64,000 nt of DNA from Cellulomonas cellasea (GTDB taxonomy: Bacteria; Actinomycetota; Actinomycetes; Actinomycetales; Cellulomonadaceae), in contig NZ_BJLR01000022.1 in the NCBI RefSeq assembly GCF_006538745.1, forward strand, positions 1 to 64,000. Direction: 5' to 3'. The number at the start of each line of letters is the position of its first letter. Within the stretch, counting starts at the first letter, position 1. A program made the translations under genes and the position numbers. The notes beneath the pieces were generated by a model. That model ran no database searches. It saw only the letters and a list, made by a program, of their open reading frames with translations, and was not told the DNA's origin. This document shows positions 8,788 to 17,545 of the stretch, one piece after another.

Positions 8788-9909
8788 TCAGCGCGCCGCG
8801 CAGCTGACGGTCGCACCGGCGCCGGAGCCGGTGCCCTGGAAGCCGACCTCGGTGCTGCGGCCCGCGGCGAGGGAGCCGTTCCACGCGGCGTTCTGCACCG
8901 CCACCGCGCTGCCGGACGCGCTCGCCTGGCCGCCCCAGACGTTCGCGACGCCGCCGTTCGGGAGCGTGAGCGTCACGGTCCAGCCGCTCACGGGCGCCGA
9001 GCCGGCGGTGACCGTGACCGCGCCGATGAACCCGCCCTGCCAGCTGTTGGCGACCCGGTAGACCGCCGTGCAGCCGGTGCCGGGCGCCGTCGTGGGCGTC
9101 GGGGTCGGCGTCGCCGACGGCGTGGGGGTCGCGGTGGGAGTGGGCGTCGGGGTCGCGGTGGGCGTCGGGGTCGGGGTCACGCCGTCGAGCACGCCCGCGA
9201 GCGCCGGGTACCACCGGTCGGCGAGCTTGACGATCCCGGCGTCGTTCGGGTGCACGCCGTCGGACGTGTCCGCCGCGGGGTTCCAGCCGGTCCACTGGTC
9301 GACGACCGTGATCGGCGACGTGCTCGTGGAGAGCGAGGCCGCCCACGCGGGGATCGCGGCGTTGAGGTCGACGGTGCGCTGGGCGCACTCCCCGCACGTC
9401 GGGGGCGCGACGGGGATGATCTGCGCGACGAGCACCTTCGTGCGCGGGTTGCTCGCGCGCATCTGCTCCACGAGCGTCGTGTAGGCCGCGAGGATCTGCG
9501 CCGTCGAGCGGTTGCTCCACACGTCGTTCGTGCCGAAGTGCATGAGCACGACGTCCGGCCGGGTCTGGGCGAGCCAGCCGGTGAGCAGGCCTTGCGAGGC
9601 GACGTTGGTCGCGAGCAGCCCGCCGTGGCCCTCGTTGTCCCCGTCGTGCGCGATGCCGCAGCCCTGCGTGGGCAGCGTGCCGACCATGTCGATGTCGGTG
9701 TGACCGCCGCGCTGGAGCTTCTGCCAGAGGAGCGCGCGCCAGCACCCGGGCGAGCCCGTGATCGAGTCGCCGAGGGCCATGATGCGGACCGGGGCCGCCG
9801 CCGCGCGGCTCGGGGGGGCGGCGGCGAGGACGCCGGCCAGGAGGAGCGCCGCGACCGCGAGCAGGGCGAGGAGCGGGCGGTGAGATCGGTGTGCGGACGA
9901 CGTCGTCAT
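8788..9909 (-). CDS. Secreted SGNH/CE3-type carbohydrate esterase with CBM2
   Basis: 373 residues: a signal peptide (about 1-38, cut near 'SRAAA'), an SGNH hydrolase domain (about 40-245), a Thr-Pro linker (about 247-280), and a C-terminal CBM2 cellulose-binding module closed by Cys residues ('GTGCTAVYRV' and 'TVSCAAR') with surface Trp residues. The catalytic Ser is in 'MALGDSIT', the oxyanion Asn in 'HFGTNDVW', and the Asp/His pair in 'DGVHPNDAG'. This layout matches CE3 acetylxylan esterases, which remove acetyl groups from xylan. It is probably a partner of the GH10 xylanase at 22.6 kb. The ATG at 9909 fits the signal peptide. Confidence 0.9.
   Translation of the reverse strand: MTTSSAHRSHRPLLALLAVAALLLAGVLAAAPPSRAAAAPVRIMALGDSITGSPGCWRALLWQKLQRGGHTDIDMVGTLPTQGCGIAHDGDNEGHGGLLATNVASQGLLTGWLAQTRPDVVLMHFGTNDVWSNRSTAQILAAYTTLVEQMRASNPRTKVLVAQIIPVAPPTCGECAQRTVDLNAAIPAWAASLSTSTSPITVVDQWTGWNPAADTSDGVHPNDAGIVKLADRWYPALAGVLDGVTPTPTPTATPTPTPTATPTPSATPTPTPTTAPGTGCTAVYRVANSWQGGFIGAVTVTAGSAPVSGWTVTLTLPNGGVANVWGGQASASGSAVAVQNAAWNGSLAAGRSTEVGFQGTGSGAGATVSCAAR
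9083..9180 (-). repeat. Thr-Pro linker repeat of the CE3-type esterase
   Basis: Short G/T-rich units on the + strand (GTCGGGGTC, GTGGGCGTC) encode alternating Thr-Pro and Ala-Thr-Pro on the minus strand, about 32 residues. Typical of linkers between catalytic domains and CBM2. Confidence 0.8.
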
Positions 9910-10138
9910 GGCGCAGGTCTCCCTCTCGAGGGGGGCGGGGAACGGCAGCGCGGGGACAGCGCGCGGGCCGGACTGGCAGCCTGACGGGCGCGCCCCGGAG
10001 CACGCCAGGACGCGCGCAGGCGCGAATCGATTAGGGCCGGCGGCCCGCGCGAGGCCGGCCGGTGACCGACCTCACCGGGACCGGCCGACGCCCCGCCCCC
10101 GGTGCGTGCGACCCTGGGAGCAGGGCCCCCACGGGTTC

Positions 10139-10180
10139 CCGGACGAGGTGCGCCGTACCCGGAGTGCGACAAGACGGCGC
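10139..10180 (+). promoter_or_regulatory. Guanidine-III riboswitch (ykkC-III) controlling the SMR exporter
   Basis: The segment carries the conserved core of this class: ACGAGGTGCGCCGTACC in the first half and ACAAGACGGCGC in the second, as in the Thermobifida fusca guanidine-III aptamer. Pairing seen: CCGG (10139-10142) with CCGG (10159-10162) for P1, and GCGCCGT (10150-10156) with ACGGCGC (10174-10180) for the pseudoknot. The pseudoknot ends two bases before the ribosome binding site GAGGGAG (10182-10188), with ATG at 10195, so ligand binding can control translation of the exporter. Confidence 0.95.
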
Positions 10181-10194
10181 CGAGGGAGATCGTC

Positions 10195-10509
10195 ATGTCG
10201 TGGCTCGTGCTGGTGCTGTCCGGTGTTCTCGAGGCCGTCTGGGCGACCGCGCTCGGGCGGTCGGAGGGGCTCACGCGCTGGCTCCCCACGGTGTTGTTCG
10301 CCGTCGCGCTCGTGCTGAGCATGGGCGGGCTCGCGTACGCGATGCGCGAGCTGCCGACCGGGACCGCGTACGCGGTGTGGGTCGGCGTCGGGGCGGCGCT
10401 GACCGTCGCCTGGGCGATGGCCACCGGGGCCGAGCCGGTGTCGCTCGTGCGCGTGCTCCTGCTGCTCGGGATCGTCGGGTGCGTCGTGGGGCTCAAGGTC
10501 GTCGGCTGA
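10195..10509 (+). CDS. sugE: SMR-family guanidinium exporter (Gdx/SugE)
   Basis: A 104-residue small multidrug resistance protein with four transmembrane helices, which works as an antiparallel homodimer and swaps guanidinium for protons. Seen: the essential Glu in helix 1 ('VLEAVWATALG', residue 13) and the Gdx-type signature 'LPTGTAYAVWVGVGA' in helices 2-3. Only one SMR gene is present, as expected for a dual-topology homodimer. The guanidine-III riboswitch directly upstream supports guanidinium as the true substrate rather than quaternary ammonium. ATG at 10195 has GAGGGAG 6 bases upstream. Confidence 0.96.
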   Translation: MSWLVLVLSGVLEAVWATALGRSEGLTRWLPTVLFAVALVLSMGGLAYAMRELPTGTAYAVWVGVGAALTVAWAMATGAEPVSLVRVLLLLGIVGCVVGLKVVG

Positions 10510-10515
10510 CCGCCC

Positions 10516-10537
10516 GCCGGGCGCGCCGCCGCCCGGC
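10516..10537 (+). terminator. Possible terminator of sugE
   Basis: GCCGGGCG (10516-10523) pairs with CGCCCGGC (10530-10537) around a 6-base loop, starting 6 bases after the stop codon. Confidence 0.45.
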
Positions 10538-10680
10538 CGGGCGCCGCACCCGGGGCGTTCCTGCGGGCGGTGGCGCGGCCCGCACCCGGCCCCCGCACCC
10601 GGTTCGACCCGACCCAGATGCACGCTTTCACCCCGTGCACCCCTCTCGCTCCGCCGTGCTCGGCCGATCACCTCAACGAA

Positions 10681-10735
10681 GGACCCGCCGGGGTCCGGTC
10701 GCCGCGCGGCCGAGGTCCCGGTGCCGCGGGACCTC
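10681..10735 (+). promoter_or_regulatory. Structured leader in front of the first GGDEF-EAL gene
   Basis: Three consecutive inverted repeats lie in 55 bases: GGACCC-GCCG-GGGTCC (10681-10696), GCCGCGCGGC (10701-10710) and GAGGTCCCG-GTGCCG-CGGGACCTC (10712-10735). The last ends 20 bases before the GTG start. It does not match the c-di-GMP-I or -II riboswitch cores that I know. It may be an operator or a structured RNA. Confidence 0.35.
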
Positions 10736-10755
10736 GTCGTCGATGGGATGGGTGC

Positions 10756-13068
10756 GTGATCTGGGTGAGGAGCGCGTGGTCCCGCTGGCTCGCGGCCTCC
10801 TCCGCGGTCGCCCTGCTGCACCTGCTGCTCCCGCTGGGCTTCCCGCGCGGCATCGTGTACGTGTCCGTCGGCTTCCTCTCCGTCGGGGTCATGCTGGTCG
10901 GGATCCGCCGCAACGCCCCGTCGTCCCGGCTCCCCTGGTACCTGCTCACGGCGGGCATCGCGCTCATGACCGTCGGGGACTTCCTGTGGTCGTGGTTCGA
11001 GCTCGTGCTCGAGACCGACCCGTACCCGTCTGCCGCGGACGTCGTCTACCTCGGGGCGTACCCGTTCCTCGGCGCCGGGCTGCTCATGCTGGCCCGGGCC
11101 CGCGGCAGCGAGCGGCACCCGACGGCGGCGATCGACAGCCTGCTCGTGTCCATCGGCCTCGGGCTCGTCGCCTGGGTCACGCTCGTCGCACCCGCGCTGC
11201 GCGACCCCGAGCTCGATCTCGCGAGCACCGTCGTCGGCGCGGCGTACCCGGTCGTCGACATCATCCTGATCGGGCTCCTGGTCCGGCTCCTGACGGCACC
11301 CGGCGCCCGGTCGACCGCGTCGGTCCTGCTCGTGAGCGCCACGGGGCTGCTCATGGCGGTCGACGCGCTGTTCCAGCTCTCGGCGCTCGTGCCGGCGCTC
11401 GAGGAGAACGTGCTCCTGCTCGACGCGGGCTGGCTCGTCGCCTACGCGCTGTTCGGCGCCGCGACGCTCGACCCCGGCATGCGCCTGATGTCCGAGCGTG
11501 CGCTTGAGCCCGAGCAGCGCAAGGGCCGTCAGCGGCTGATGCTCGTCGGCCCCGCGGTCTTCATGGCCCCGACGGTGCTCGTCGTGCAGCTCGTGCTCGG
11601 TGGCACGGTCGACGTGTGGGCCGCGGCGGTCGCCGCCGTCGCCCTGACCGTGCTCTCGCTCATCCGGATGGCGCGCATGACGCGGTGGCTCGAGGAGCAG
11701 GCGCAGAGCCTGCGGGGGGCCGCCGACACCGACATCGTGACCGGGCTCGCGAACCGGCGGCTGCTGGTCCGGGCGATCCGGGACGCCCTCGCAGCACCGC
11801 GCGCCCGCGTCGCGCTCGTGCTGGTCGACGTCGACCGGTTCAGCGAGATCAACGAGACGTTCGGGCACCGCATCGGCGACGAGGTCCTCATCCGCATCGG
11901 CGAGCGGCTCCGCACGCTCGCGGGCGGCGCCGGGCTCGTGGCGCGGCCGGGCGGCGACGAGTTCGCGATCCTGTTCCGTGACGTGCCCGGGAGCGGCACC
12001 GCGATGACCCTGGCGCAGTCGGTGCACGACGCGCTGGCCCGCCCGGTCCGCCTCGACGACCTCGAGGTGCGCGTCCAGGTGAGCGTCGGCCTCGTCGTCG
12101 CGCCCGACGACGGCACGGACCCGCTCGACCTGCTGCACCGCGGCGACGTCGCGCTGTCGACCGCCAAGCGCGGCTCGCGCCTGCCCGCTCGCTACGACGC
12201 CTCGATGAGCTCGGGCAGCACGCTCGCGCCGTCGCTCGGCGGGACGCTGCTGGGCGCCATCTCCCGCGGCGAGCTCGTGCTGCACTACCAGCCGATCGTC
12301 GAGGTCAGCACCGGGCGCGTGGTCGCCGTCGAGGCGCTGGTCCGCTGGCAGCACCCCGAGCACGGCCTGCTGACCCCGAACCTGTTCATCCCGACCGCCG
12401 AGCGCACGGGTGTCATCGGACCGCTCACGCGCGACGTCCTGGACCAGGCGCTGCGCGCCGTCGCGGGCTGGCGCGCGGACGGTCTCGACATCGCGGTGGC
12501 GGTGAACCTGGCGGCGCAGAACCTGCTCGACCCCGAGATCGTCTCCGACGTCCGGTCCGCGCTCGAGCGTCACGGGCTGCCGGCGTCGGCCCTCGAGCTC
12601 GAGATCACCGAGAGCAGCGCGATGAGCGACCCCGAGCGTGCGCTCGAGGCGCTCGACGCGCTCGAGCGGCTCGGTGTCGAGCTCGCGGTCGACGACTACG
12701 GCACGGGCCACAGCTCGCTCGCTTACCTGCACCGCCTCCCCGTCGGCCGGCTCAAGCTCGACCGCGCGTTCGTCGGCGGCATCGCGCAGGACCGCGCGAG
12801 CGAGGCGATCGTCCGGTCCACCATCGAGCTCGCGCGGCACCTCGGGCTGTCCGTCGTCGCCGAGGGCGTCGAGGACGACCCGACCTTCGCGATGCTCGCG
12901 GAGATGGGCTGCTACGCCGCCCAGGGGTTCGGCCTCGCGCGCCCCGGTCCCGCGGCAGGGATCCCGGCGGTCATCGCGGAGATCACCCGTACGCGGGCCC
13001 CCGCGGCGCCGCTCCGGCGGGACGGCGTCCCCGCACCGCGCGCGGCGGCCGCACCCGCACCGCGCTGA
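10756..13068 (+). CDS. Membrane-bound GGDEF-EAL protein (c-di-GMP turnover)
   Basis: 770 residues. The N-terminal third (about 1-310) holds some eight hydrophobic helices, a MASE-like membrane sensor. A GGDEF domain follows with an intact GGDEF at 399-403 ('ARPGGDEFAILF'), then an EAL domain with EAL at 526-528 and 'DDYGTGHSSLAYL' for metal and loop-6 residues. Both the synthesis and hydrolysis motifs are complete, so net activity cannot be predicted. No RxxD inhibitory site precedes GGDEF. GTG at 10756 is chosen because the first hydrophobic helix starts 7 residues later; the ribosome binding site is poor. The C-terminus is an Ala/Pro/Arg tail. Confidence 0.9.
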   Translation: MIWVRSAWSRWLAASSAVALLHLLLPLGFPRGIVYVSVGFLSVGVMLVGIRRNAPSSRLPWYLLTAGIALMTVGDFLWSWFELVLETDPYPSAADVVYLGAYPFLGAGLLMLARARGSERHPTAAIDSLLVSIGLGLVAWVTLVAPALRDPELDLASTVVGAAYPVVDIILIGLLVRLLTAPGARSTASVLLVSATGLLMAVDALFQLSALVPALEENVLLLDAGWLVAYALFGAATLDPGMRLMSERALEPEQRKGRQRLMLVGPAVFMAPTVLVVQLVLGGTVDVWAAAVAAVALTVLSLIRMARMTRWLEEQAQSLRGAADTDIVTGLANRRLLVRAIRDALAAPRARVALVLVDVDRFSEINETFGHRIGDEVLIRIGERLRTLAGGAGLVARPGGDEFAILFRDVPGSGTAMTLAQSVHDALARPVRLDDLEVRVQVSVGLVVAPDDGTDPLDLLHRGDVALSTAKRGSRLPARYDASMSSGSTLAPSLGGTLLGAISRGELVLHYQPIVEVSTGRVVAVEALVRWQHPEHGLLTPNLFIPTAERTGVIGPLTRDVLDQALRAVAGWRADGLDIAVAVNLAAQNLLDPEIVSDVRSALERHGLPASALELEITESSAMSDPERALEALDALERLGVELAVDDYGTGHSSLAYLHRLPVGRLKLDRAFVGGIAQDRASEAIVRSTIELARHLGLSVVAEGVEDDPTFAMLAEMGCYAAQGFGLARPGPAAGIPAVIAEITRTRAPAAPLRRDGVPAPRAAAAPAPR

Positions 13069-13124
13069 CCGCGTCGCACACCCCTCCTCCGCCCACCCCG
13101 GGGGCCCGCCGCTACCGTGGGCCG

Positions 13125-13577
13125 ATGACCTCGTCCTCCCGGCCGCGCCCGGCCTCCCCCGCCTCCGCCGCCGTCCTCGGCGCGGTGCTCGCGCTCTCGG
13201 GCGTGCTGCACCTCGTCGTGCCGCGCGTGTACGAGCCCCTCATCCCGCGCCCGCTCGGCAGCCCGCGCGCCTGGGTGCTCGGCAGCGGCGCCGCCGAGCT
13301 CGCGTGCGCCGCGGCGCTCGTCCCCGCGCGGACCCGGCACGCGGGGGCGCTCGCGTCGGCGGCGCTGCTCGTCGCGGTGTTCCCGGGCAACGTCACGATG
13401 GCGCTGCGCACGCGCCGCGGGGCACCCGGCCTCACCGCGCGGCGGGTCGTCGCGTGGGGGCGGCTGCCGCTCCAGGTCCCGCTCGTCGGGTGGGCGCTCG
13501 CGGTGGCCCGCGGCGCGCGCGACGCCACCCCGGCCGGGGCCGCGATGCCCGGTTCCGCGACCGGAGCCGGCCGATGA
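13125..13577 (+). CDS. DoxX-like membrane protein
   Basis: 150 residues with four predicted membrane helices; '[20 protein letters not shown]' style N-terminus and '[10 protein letters not shown]' resemble the DoxX/DUF4267-like group of small quinone-linked membrane proteins. Function unknown. ATG at 13125 follows TACCGT by 6 bases with no ribosome binding site, so the mRNA is probably leaderless. Its stop overlaps the start of the next gene (ATGA), so the two are translationally coupled. Confidence 0.75.
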   Translation: MTSSSRPRPASPASAAVLGAVLALSGVLHLVVPRVYEPLIPRPLGSPRAWVLGSGAAELACAAALVPARTRHAGALASAALLVAVFPGNVTMALRTRRGAPGLTARRVVAWGRLPLQVPLVGWALAVARGARDATPAGAAMPGSATGAGR

Positions 13578-14881
13578 GCGGCGCGCCGACGTCGACGCAG
13601 CACCGCGTGCCGGGCCTCGTCGTGCGCGAGCACCGCGTCCCCGTCCCGGTCGACTGGTCCGCCCCCGAGCGGTACGCGCCGATCGAGGTCTTCGCGCGCG
13701 AGCTCGTCGACCCCCGCCGCGACGGCGACGACCTCCCGCTCCTGCTGTTCCTCCAGGGCGGGCCCGGCGGCGCGAGCCCGCGCCCGCTCGGGAGCGGCTG
13801 GTGGACGCCCCTGCTCGCGACGCACCGCGTCGTCCTGCTCGACCAGCGCGGGACGGGCCGCTCGACGCGCGTCGCGGCCCGCGAGGTCGCCGCGCTCGGC
13901 ACGCCCGCCGAGGCCGCCGCCTACCTCGCGCACTTCCGGGCCGACGCGATCGTCGCCGACGCCGAGGAGCTGCGGCGCACCGTCTACGGCGGTCGTCGCT
14001 GGACGACCCTCGGGCAGTCCTACGGCGGCTTCGTCACGCTCGCGTACCTCTCGCGGCACCCCGAGGCGCTCACGGAGTGCCTCGTGACCGGGGGCCTGCC
14101 GCCGCTGACCGCGAGCGCCGAGGAGACCTACGCGCACACGTACCCCCGGCAGGTCGCGCGCAACCGCGAGCTCGCCCGCCGGTACCCCGGCGACGTCGCG
14201 CTGCTCGGGCAGGTCGCGGACCGCGTCGCCGCCGGGGACGTCCGGCTGCCCGACGGCGACGTGCTTACCGTCGAGCGGCTGCAGACGCTGGGGATGCCGC
14301 TCGGGATGAGCACGGGCGTCGACGCGCTGCACTGGCTGCTCGACACCGCGCTCGACACGCGCGGCGAGCTCGCCGACCCGTTCCTCGCGGCCGTCGCGCA
14401 GCAGACGTCGTTCGTCGACAACCCGCTGTACGCGGTGCTCCAGGAGGTCATCTACCACCAGGGCGAGCGCGCCGGCGGGTGGGCGGCGCAGGCCGAGCAC
14501 GAGCGGTGGGAGACGTTCGGGACCGGCGCCCGGCCGCTCCTGCTCAGCGGCGAGGCGATGTACCCGTGGATGTACGAGCAGGTCGCGTCGCTGCGCCCGT
14601 TCCGGGCCGTCGCCGAGGAGCTCGCGGCACGCACCTCGTGGCCCGCGCTGTACGACGTGGACCGCCTGGCGTCGAACGAGGTGCCCGTGGCCGCCGCGCA
14701 GTACTACGACGACCCGTACGTCGACCTCGACCTCGCGCTCGACACCGCGTCCCGCGTCGGCGCGACCCAGGTGTGGGTCACCAACGAGTTCCTGCACGAC
14801 GGCCTGCGCGTCGCGGGCGACGTGATCCTGCCGCGGCTGCTCGACCTCGTTGCGGGCCGGTGGAGCGTGAGCGGGCGCTGA
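13574..14881 (+). CDS. Proline iminopeptidase-like alpha/beta hydrolase
   Basis: 435 residues, like the family S33 prolyl aminopeptidases of actinobacteria that carry an enlarged cap domain. Seen: the oxyanion segment '[10 protein letters not shown]', '[11 protein letters not shown]' typical of S33, and the nucleophile elbow 'GQSYGG'. The catalytic His is probably in 'NEFLHDGLR' near the C-terminus. It removes N-terminal proline from peptides, probably in the cytoplasm (no signal peptide). Start ATG at 13574 overlaps the DoxX-like gene's stop by 4 bases. A role for the membrane protein in the pair is unclear. Confidence 0.88.
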   Translation: MSGAPTSTQHRVPGLVVREHRVPVPVDWSAPERYAPIEVFARELVDPRRDGDDLPLLLFLQGGPGGASPRPLGSGWWTPLLATHRVVLLDQRGTGRSTRVAAREVAALGTPAEAAAYLAHFRADAIVADAEELRRTVYGGRRWTTLGQSYGGFVTLAYLSRHPEALTECLVTGGLPPLTASAEETYAHTYPRQVARNRELARRYPGDVALLGQVADRVAAGDVRLPDGDVLTVERLQTLGMPLGMSTGVDALHWLLDTALDTRGELADPFLAAVAQQTSFVDNPLYAVLQEVIYHQGERAGGWAAQAEHERWETFGTGARPLLLSGEAMYPWMYEQVASLRPFRAVAEELAARTSWPALYDVDRLASNEVPVAAAQYYDDPYVDLDLALDTASRVGATQVWVTNEFLHDGLRVAGDVILPRLLDLVAGRWSVSGR

Positions 14882-14898
14882 GCGGCGGCTCAGCCCGC
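14871..14898. terminator. Bidirectional terminator spanning both stop codons
   Basis: GCTGAGC (14877-14883) pairs with GCTCAGC (14888-14894) around GGCG, and flanking GCGGG and CCCGC can extend the stem. The stops of the iminopeptidase (TGA) and of the amidohydrolase (TCA on +) both lie inside. Confidence 0.5.
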
Positions 14899-16131
14899 GA
14901 ACCGCTCCCGGCGCTCGACCACGCGCCCGGCCTGCGCGGCGTCGTCCCACGCGTAGACGCTGACGCCCTCGATGAGGACGTGCTCGACGCGCGCGTGCAC
15001 GTCGAGCGGGTCGCCGGACCAGATCACGACGTCGCCGTCGAGCCCCGGGCGCAGCGACCCGACCCGCTCGTCGAGCCCGAGGATCGCCGCCGGGTTCACG
15101 GTGAGCGCCTCGAGCGCGGTCGCGCGCGGCAGGCCCTCCTTGACCGCGAACGTCGCCTGGTGCACGAGGAAGTTCACCGGCACCACGGGGTGGTCGGTCG
15201 TGATCGCGACGCGCACCCCGGCGGCCGCGAGCGTCGCGAGGTGCTCGATGCCCCGGTCGCGGAGCTCGACCTTCGAGCGGTTGGTGAGCATCGGGCCGTA
15301 GATCACGGGGATGCCGCGCTCGGCCAGCACGTCGGCGATCTTGTGGCCCTCGGTGCCGTGGTTGACGACGAGCCGGTAGCCGAACTCGTCGGCGAGCCGG
15401 ATCGCGGTCGCGATGTCGTCGTGGCGGTGGCAGTGCTGGTCCCACGCGAGCTCGCCGTCGAGCACGCGCACGAGCGTCTCGAGGCCCAGGTCGCGCGCGA
15501 ACGGCTCGCCCTTCGTCACCGCGGCAGCCCGTGCGGCGGCGTAGTGCTGCGCCTTGACGAACGCCTCGCGGATGATCTTGGCGGTCCCGAGCCGGGTCGA
15601 GGGCGTCTGGCCCTTCTCGCGGTACACGCGCTTCGGGTTCTCCCCGAGCGCCGACTTCACGCTCACGGACGCCGAGAGGACCTGCTCGTCGATCGTGCGC
15701 CCGCCCCACGACTTGATCGCGACGGTCTGCCCGCCGATCGGGTTGCCCGACCCGGGCTTCACCACGACCGACGTCACGCCGCCCGCGAGCGCGTCGCGGA
15801 AGCCCTCGTCGTCGATGTTCACCGCGTCGACCGCGCGCACCGCCGCCATGTCCGGGCCGGTCATCTCGTTGACGTCGTCGCCCGCGACACCCTCGCCCTC
15901 CTCCCAGATCCCCACGTGGCCGTGCGCCTCGACGAAGCCGGGCAGCACCCAGCGGCCGGTCGCGTCGACGACGTGCGCGCCGTCGGGCACCGCGACGTGG
16001 AGCCCGACGGCCACGATGCGCCCGTCCTCGATCAGGACCGTGCCGCCGTCGAGCGGCTCGGAGGCGACCGGGACGACGTAGCCCCCGGTGACGGCGACGA
16101 CGGACGGGGTGCTCGCGCTGCGGTGGACCAT
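14890..16131 (-). CDS. Amidohydrolase family protein (imidazolonepropionase/dihydroorotase-like)
   Basis: 413 residues. The metal-dependent amidohydrolase fold shows as '[12 protein letters not shown]' (HxH metal site), '[10 protein letters not shown]', '[10 protein letters not shown]' and '[10 protein letters not shown]', with the C-terminal '[31 protein letters not shown]' type beta-sandwich return. It probably hydrolyses a C-N bond in a cyclic amide or similar compound; the substrate is unknown. ATG at 16131 is 7 bases after TAGCGT, a leaderless arrangement; the longer frame runs into the luxS gene on the other strand. It is divergent from luxS, 111 bases between starts. Confidence 0.87.
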   Translation of the reverse strand: MVHRSASTPSVVAVTGGYVVPVASEPLDGGTVLIEDGRIVAVGLHVAVPDGAHVVDATGRWVLPGFVEAHGHVGIWEEGEGVAGDDVNEMTGPDMAAVRAVDAVNIDDEGFRDALAGGVTSVVVKPGSGNPIGGQTVAIKSWGGRTIDEQVLSASVSVKSALGENPKRVYREKGQTPSTRLGTAKIIREAFVKAQHYAAARAAAVTKGEPFARDLGLETLVRVLDGELAWDQHCHRHDDIATAIRLADEFGYRLVVNHGTEGHKIADVLAERGIPVIYGPMLTNRSKVELRDRGIEHLATLAAAGVRVAITTDHPVVPVNFLVHQATFAVKEGLPRATALEALTVNPAAILGLDERVGSLRPGLDGDVVIWSGDPLDVHARVEHVLIEGVSVYAWDDAAQAGRVVERRERFAG

Positions 16132-16242
16132 GCCCAGCACGCTAACCCCGCCGGCGCGAGCACGCCGTCGCGTGCCCGACGCGCGCCGGACGCGTGCGAC
16201 ACAATGGGGCGAACCCCGCCCGTCCTGACGAGAAGGCCGACC

Positions 16243-16710
16243 GTGAACCAGCCCCGCATGAACGTCGAGTCGTTCAACCTCGACCACCGCACCGTCGCCG
16301 CGCCGTACATCCGCCTCGCGGACCGCAAGGTCCTGCCGGCGGGCGACGTCCTGAGCAAGTTCGACGTGCGCTTCACCCAGCCCAACAAGGGGCACCTCGA
16401 GATGCCGGTCGTGCACTCGCTCGAGCACATGTTCGCGGAGCACTCGCGCAACCACTCGTCGCAGGTCATCGACTTCTCCCCGATGGGCTGCCAGACCGGC
16501 TTCTACCTGATCCTCGAGGGCGACTGGGAGCCCGAGGCGGTCATGGGCCTCGTGCAGGAGACGCTCGAGGACATCACGACGGCCACCGAGGTGCCCGCCG
16601 CCAACGAGGTGCAGTGCGGCTGGGGCGCGAACCACACGCTCGAGGGTGCGCAGGAGGCCGCCCGCACGTTCCTCGCCGCGCGCGACGGGTGGAGCCAGGT
16701 GACCGCGTGA
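16243..16710 (+). CDS. luxS: S-ribosylhomocysteine lyase (AI-2 synthase)
   Basis: Converts S-ribosylhomocysteine to homocysteine and DPD, the precursor of autoinducer-2. The 155-residue product has all landmarks: zinc ligands in 'VHSLEH' (His58, His62) and 'VQCGWG' (Cys125), and the catalytic Cys83 in 'PMGCQTGFY'. GTG at 16243 gives the expected N-terminus 'NVESFNLDH'. CACAAT near 16199 is a possible -10 element. The next gene, MTA/SAH nucleosidase, overlaps by 4 bases, so two consecutive steps of the activated methyl cycle are coupled. Confidence 0.97.
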   Translation: MNQPRMNVESFNLDHRTVAAPYIRLADRKVLPAGDVLSKFDVRFTQPNKGHLEMPVVHSLEHMFAEHSRNHSSQVIDFSPMGCQTGFYLILEGDWEPEAVMGLVQETLEDITTATEVPAANEVQCGWGANHTLEGAQEAARTFLAARDGWSQVTA

Positions 16711-17414
16711 TCGCGGTGGACGCGGTCGTCGTCGCCGCGATGGCCGACGAGGCGGAGGCGTTCGCCGAGCGCGCCGACTTCGTCGGGCCCGTCGCCCAGG
16801 TCGGCCACGCGCTGCACCGGGTCCTGTCGGTCGAGAGCCGCGGCGTCCTGCTCGTGCAGTGCGGCATCGGGCTCGTGAGCTCCGCGACCGCCGCGGCCGT
16901 CGCGATCAGCGGCACGCGCCCGAGCGTCGTGATCAGCGCCGGGAGCGCCGGCGGCATCGGCGAGGAGGTCCGCGTCGGCGACGTCGTGGTGGGCACCGAG
17001 TTCGTGTACTCGGGCGCCGACGCGCGCGCCTTCGGGTACGCGCTCGGGCAGGTGCCGGGCATGCCGGCCCGGTTCGTCGCCGACGAGGCGCTCCTCGAGG
17101 CGACCCTGGGCGTCCCCCACGACGGCCTCACGGTGCGCGCGGGCACGATGCTCTCGGGCGACGCGTTCATCGACGCCTCGCTCGTCTCCGCGATCCGCGC
17201 GTCGTTCCCCGACGCGCTGTCCACGGACATGGAGACCGCGGCGCTCGCCCAGACGTGCCACCTGTACGGCGTCCCGTTCCTCTCGGTGCGCGGGATCTCT
17301 GACCTGTGCGGGCCGGCGGCGAACGACGACTTCCTCACGCACGTCGACGACGCCGCGGAGCGGTCGGCGAGCGTCGTGCTCGGCGCGCTGCGCAGCATCG
17401 TCCCGCGCGGCTGA
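16707..17414 (+). CDS. mtnN: 5'-methylthioadenosine/S-adenosylhomocysteine nucleosidase
   Basis: Splits S-adenosylhomocysteine to adenine and S-ribosylhomocysteine, which is the substrate of LuxS encoded just upstream, and also cleaves methylthioadenosine. 235 residues, typical length. Seen: '[12 protein letters not shown]' with the N-terminal catalytic Glu, '[11 protein letters not shown]', 'TMLSGDAFI', '[11 protein letters not shown]' (Met-Glu that binds ribose) and 'RGISDLCG' with the general acid Asp. Start GTG at 16707 overlaps the luxS stop (GTGA). Cytoplasmic. Confidence 0.95.
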   Translation: MIAVDAVVVAAMADEAEAFAERADFVGPVAQVGHALHRVLSVESRGVLLVQCGIGLVSSATAAAVAISGTRPSVVISAGSAGGIGEEVRVGDVVVGTEFVYSGADARAFGYALGQVPGMPARFVADEALLEATLGVPHDGLTVRAGTMLSGDAFIDASLVSAIRASFPDALSTDMETAALAQTCHLYGVPFLSVRGISDLCGPAANDDFLTHVDDAAERSASVVLGALRSIVPRG

Positions 17415-17545
17415 CCCGGCGGCGCCGGGGCTCAGGGGCCGTTCAGGGGGCGGGTCAGGGTCGTACCCGATGACCCGCCTCCCGGCCGGTGCGACGGTGG
17501 TGGAGGTCCGGACGTCCCGGGCCCCGTGCCCATCGTGAGGTCCTC

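Noticed and set aside
10025-10032. AATCGATT palindrome upstream of the CE3-type esterase and sugE
   Set aside because: An 8-bp palindrome is too short to call an operator, and no second copy was noticed near the other cell-wall genes.
10681-10735. c-di-GMP riboswitch in the leader of the GGDEF-EAL gene
   Set aside because: The conserved cores of c-di-GMP-I and -II are missing. Only hairpins are seen, so it is kept as an unnamed structured leader.
10072-12840. 922-residue open frame on the minus strand opposite the GGDEF-EAL gene
   Set aside because: Long open frames occur on the opposite strand in such GC-rich DNA. The translation is Arg/Asp/Glu/His-rich low-complexity text without domains, while the plus strand has intact GGDEF and EAL domains.
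13112-15709. 865-residue minus-strand frame across the iminopeptidase gene
   Set aside because: Only antisense to a clear proline iminopeptidase gene; the composition is biased and no domain is seen.
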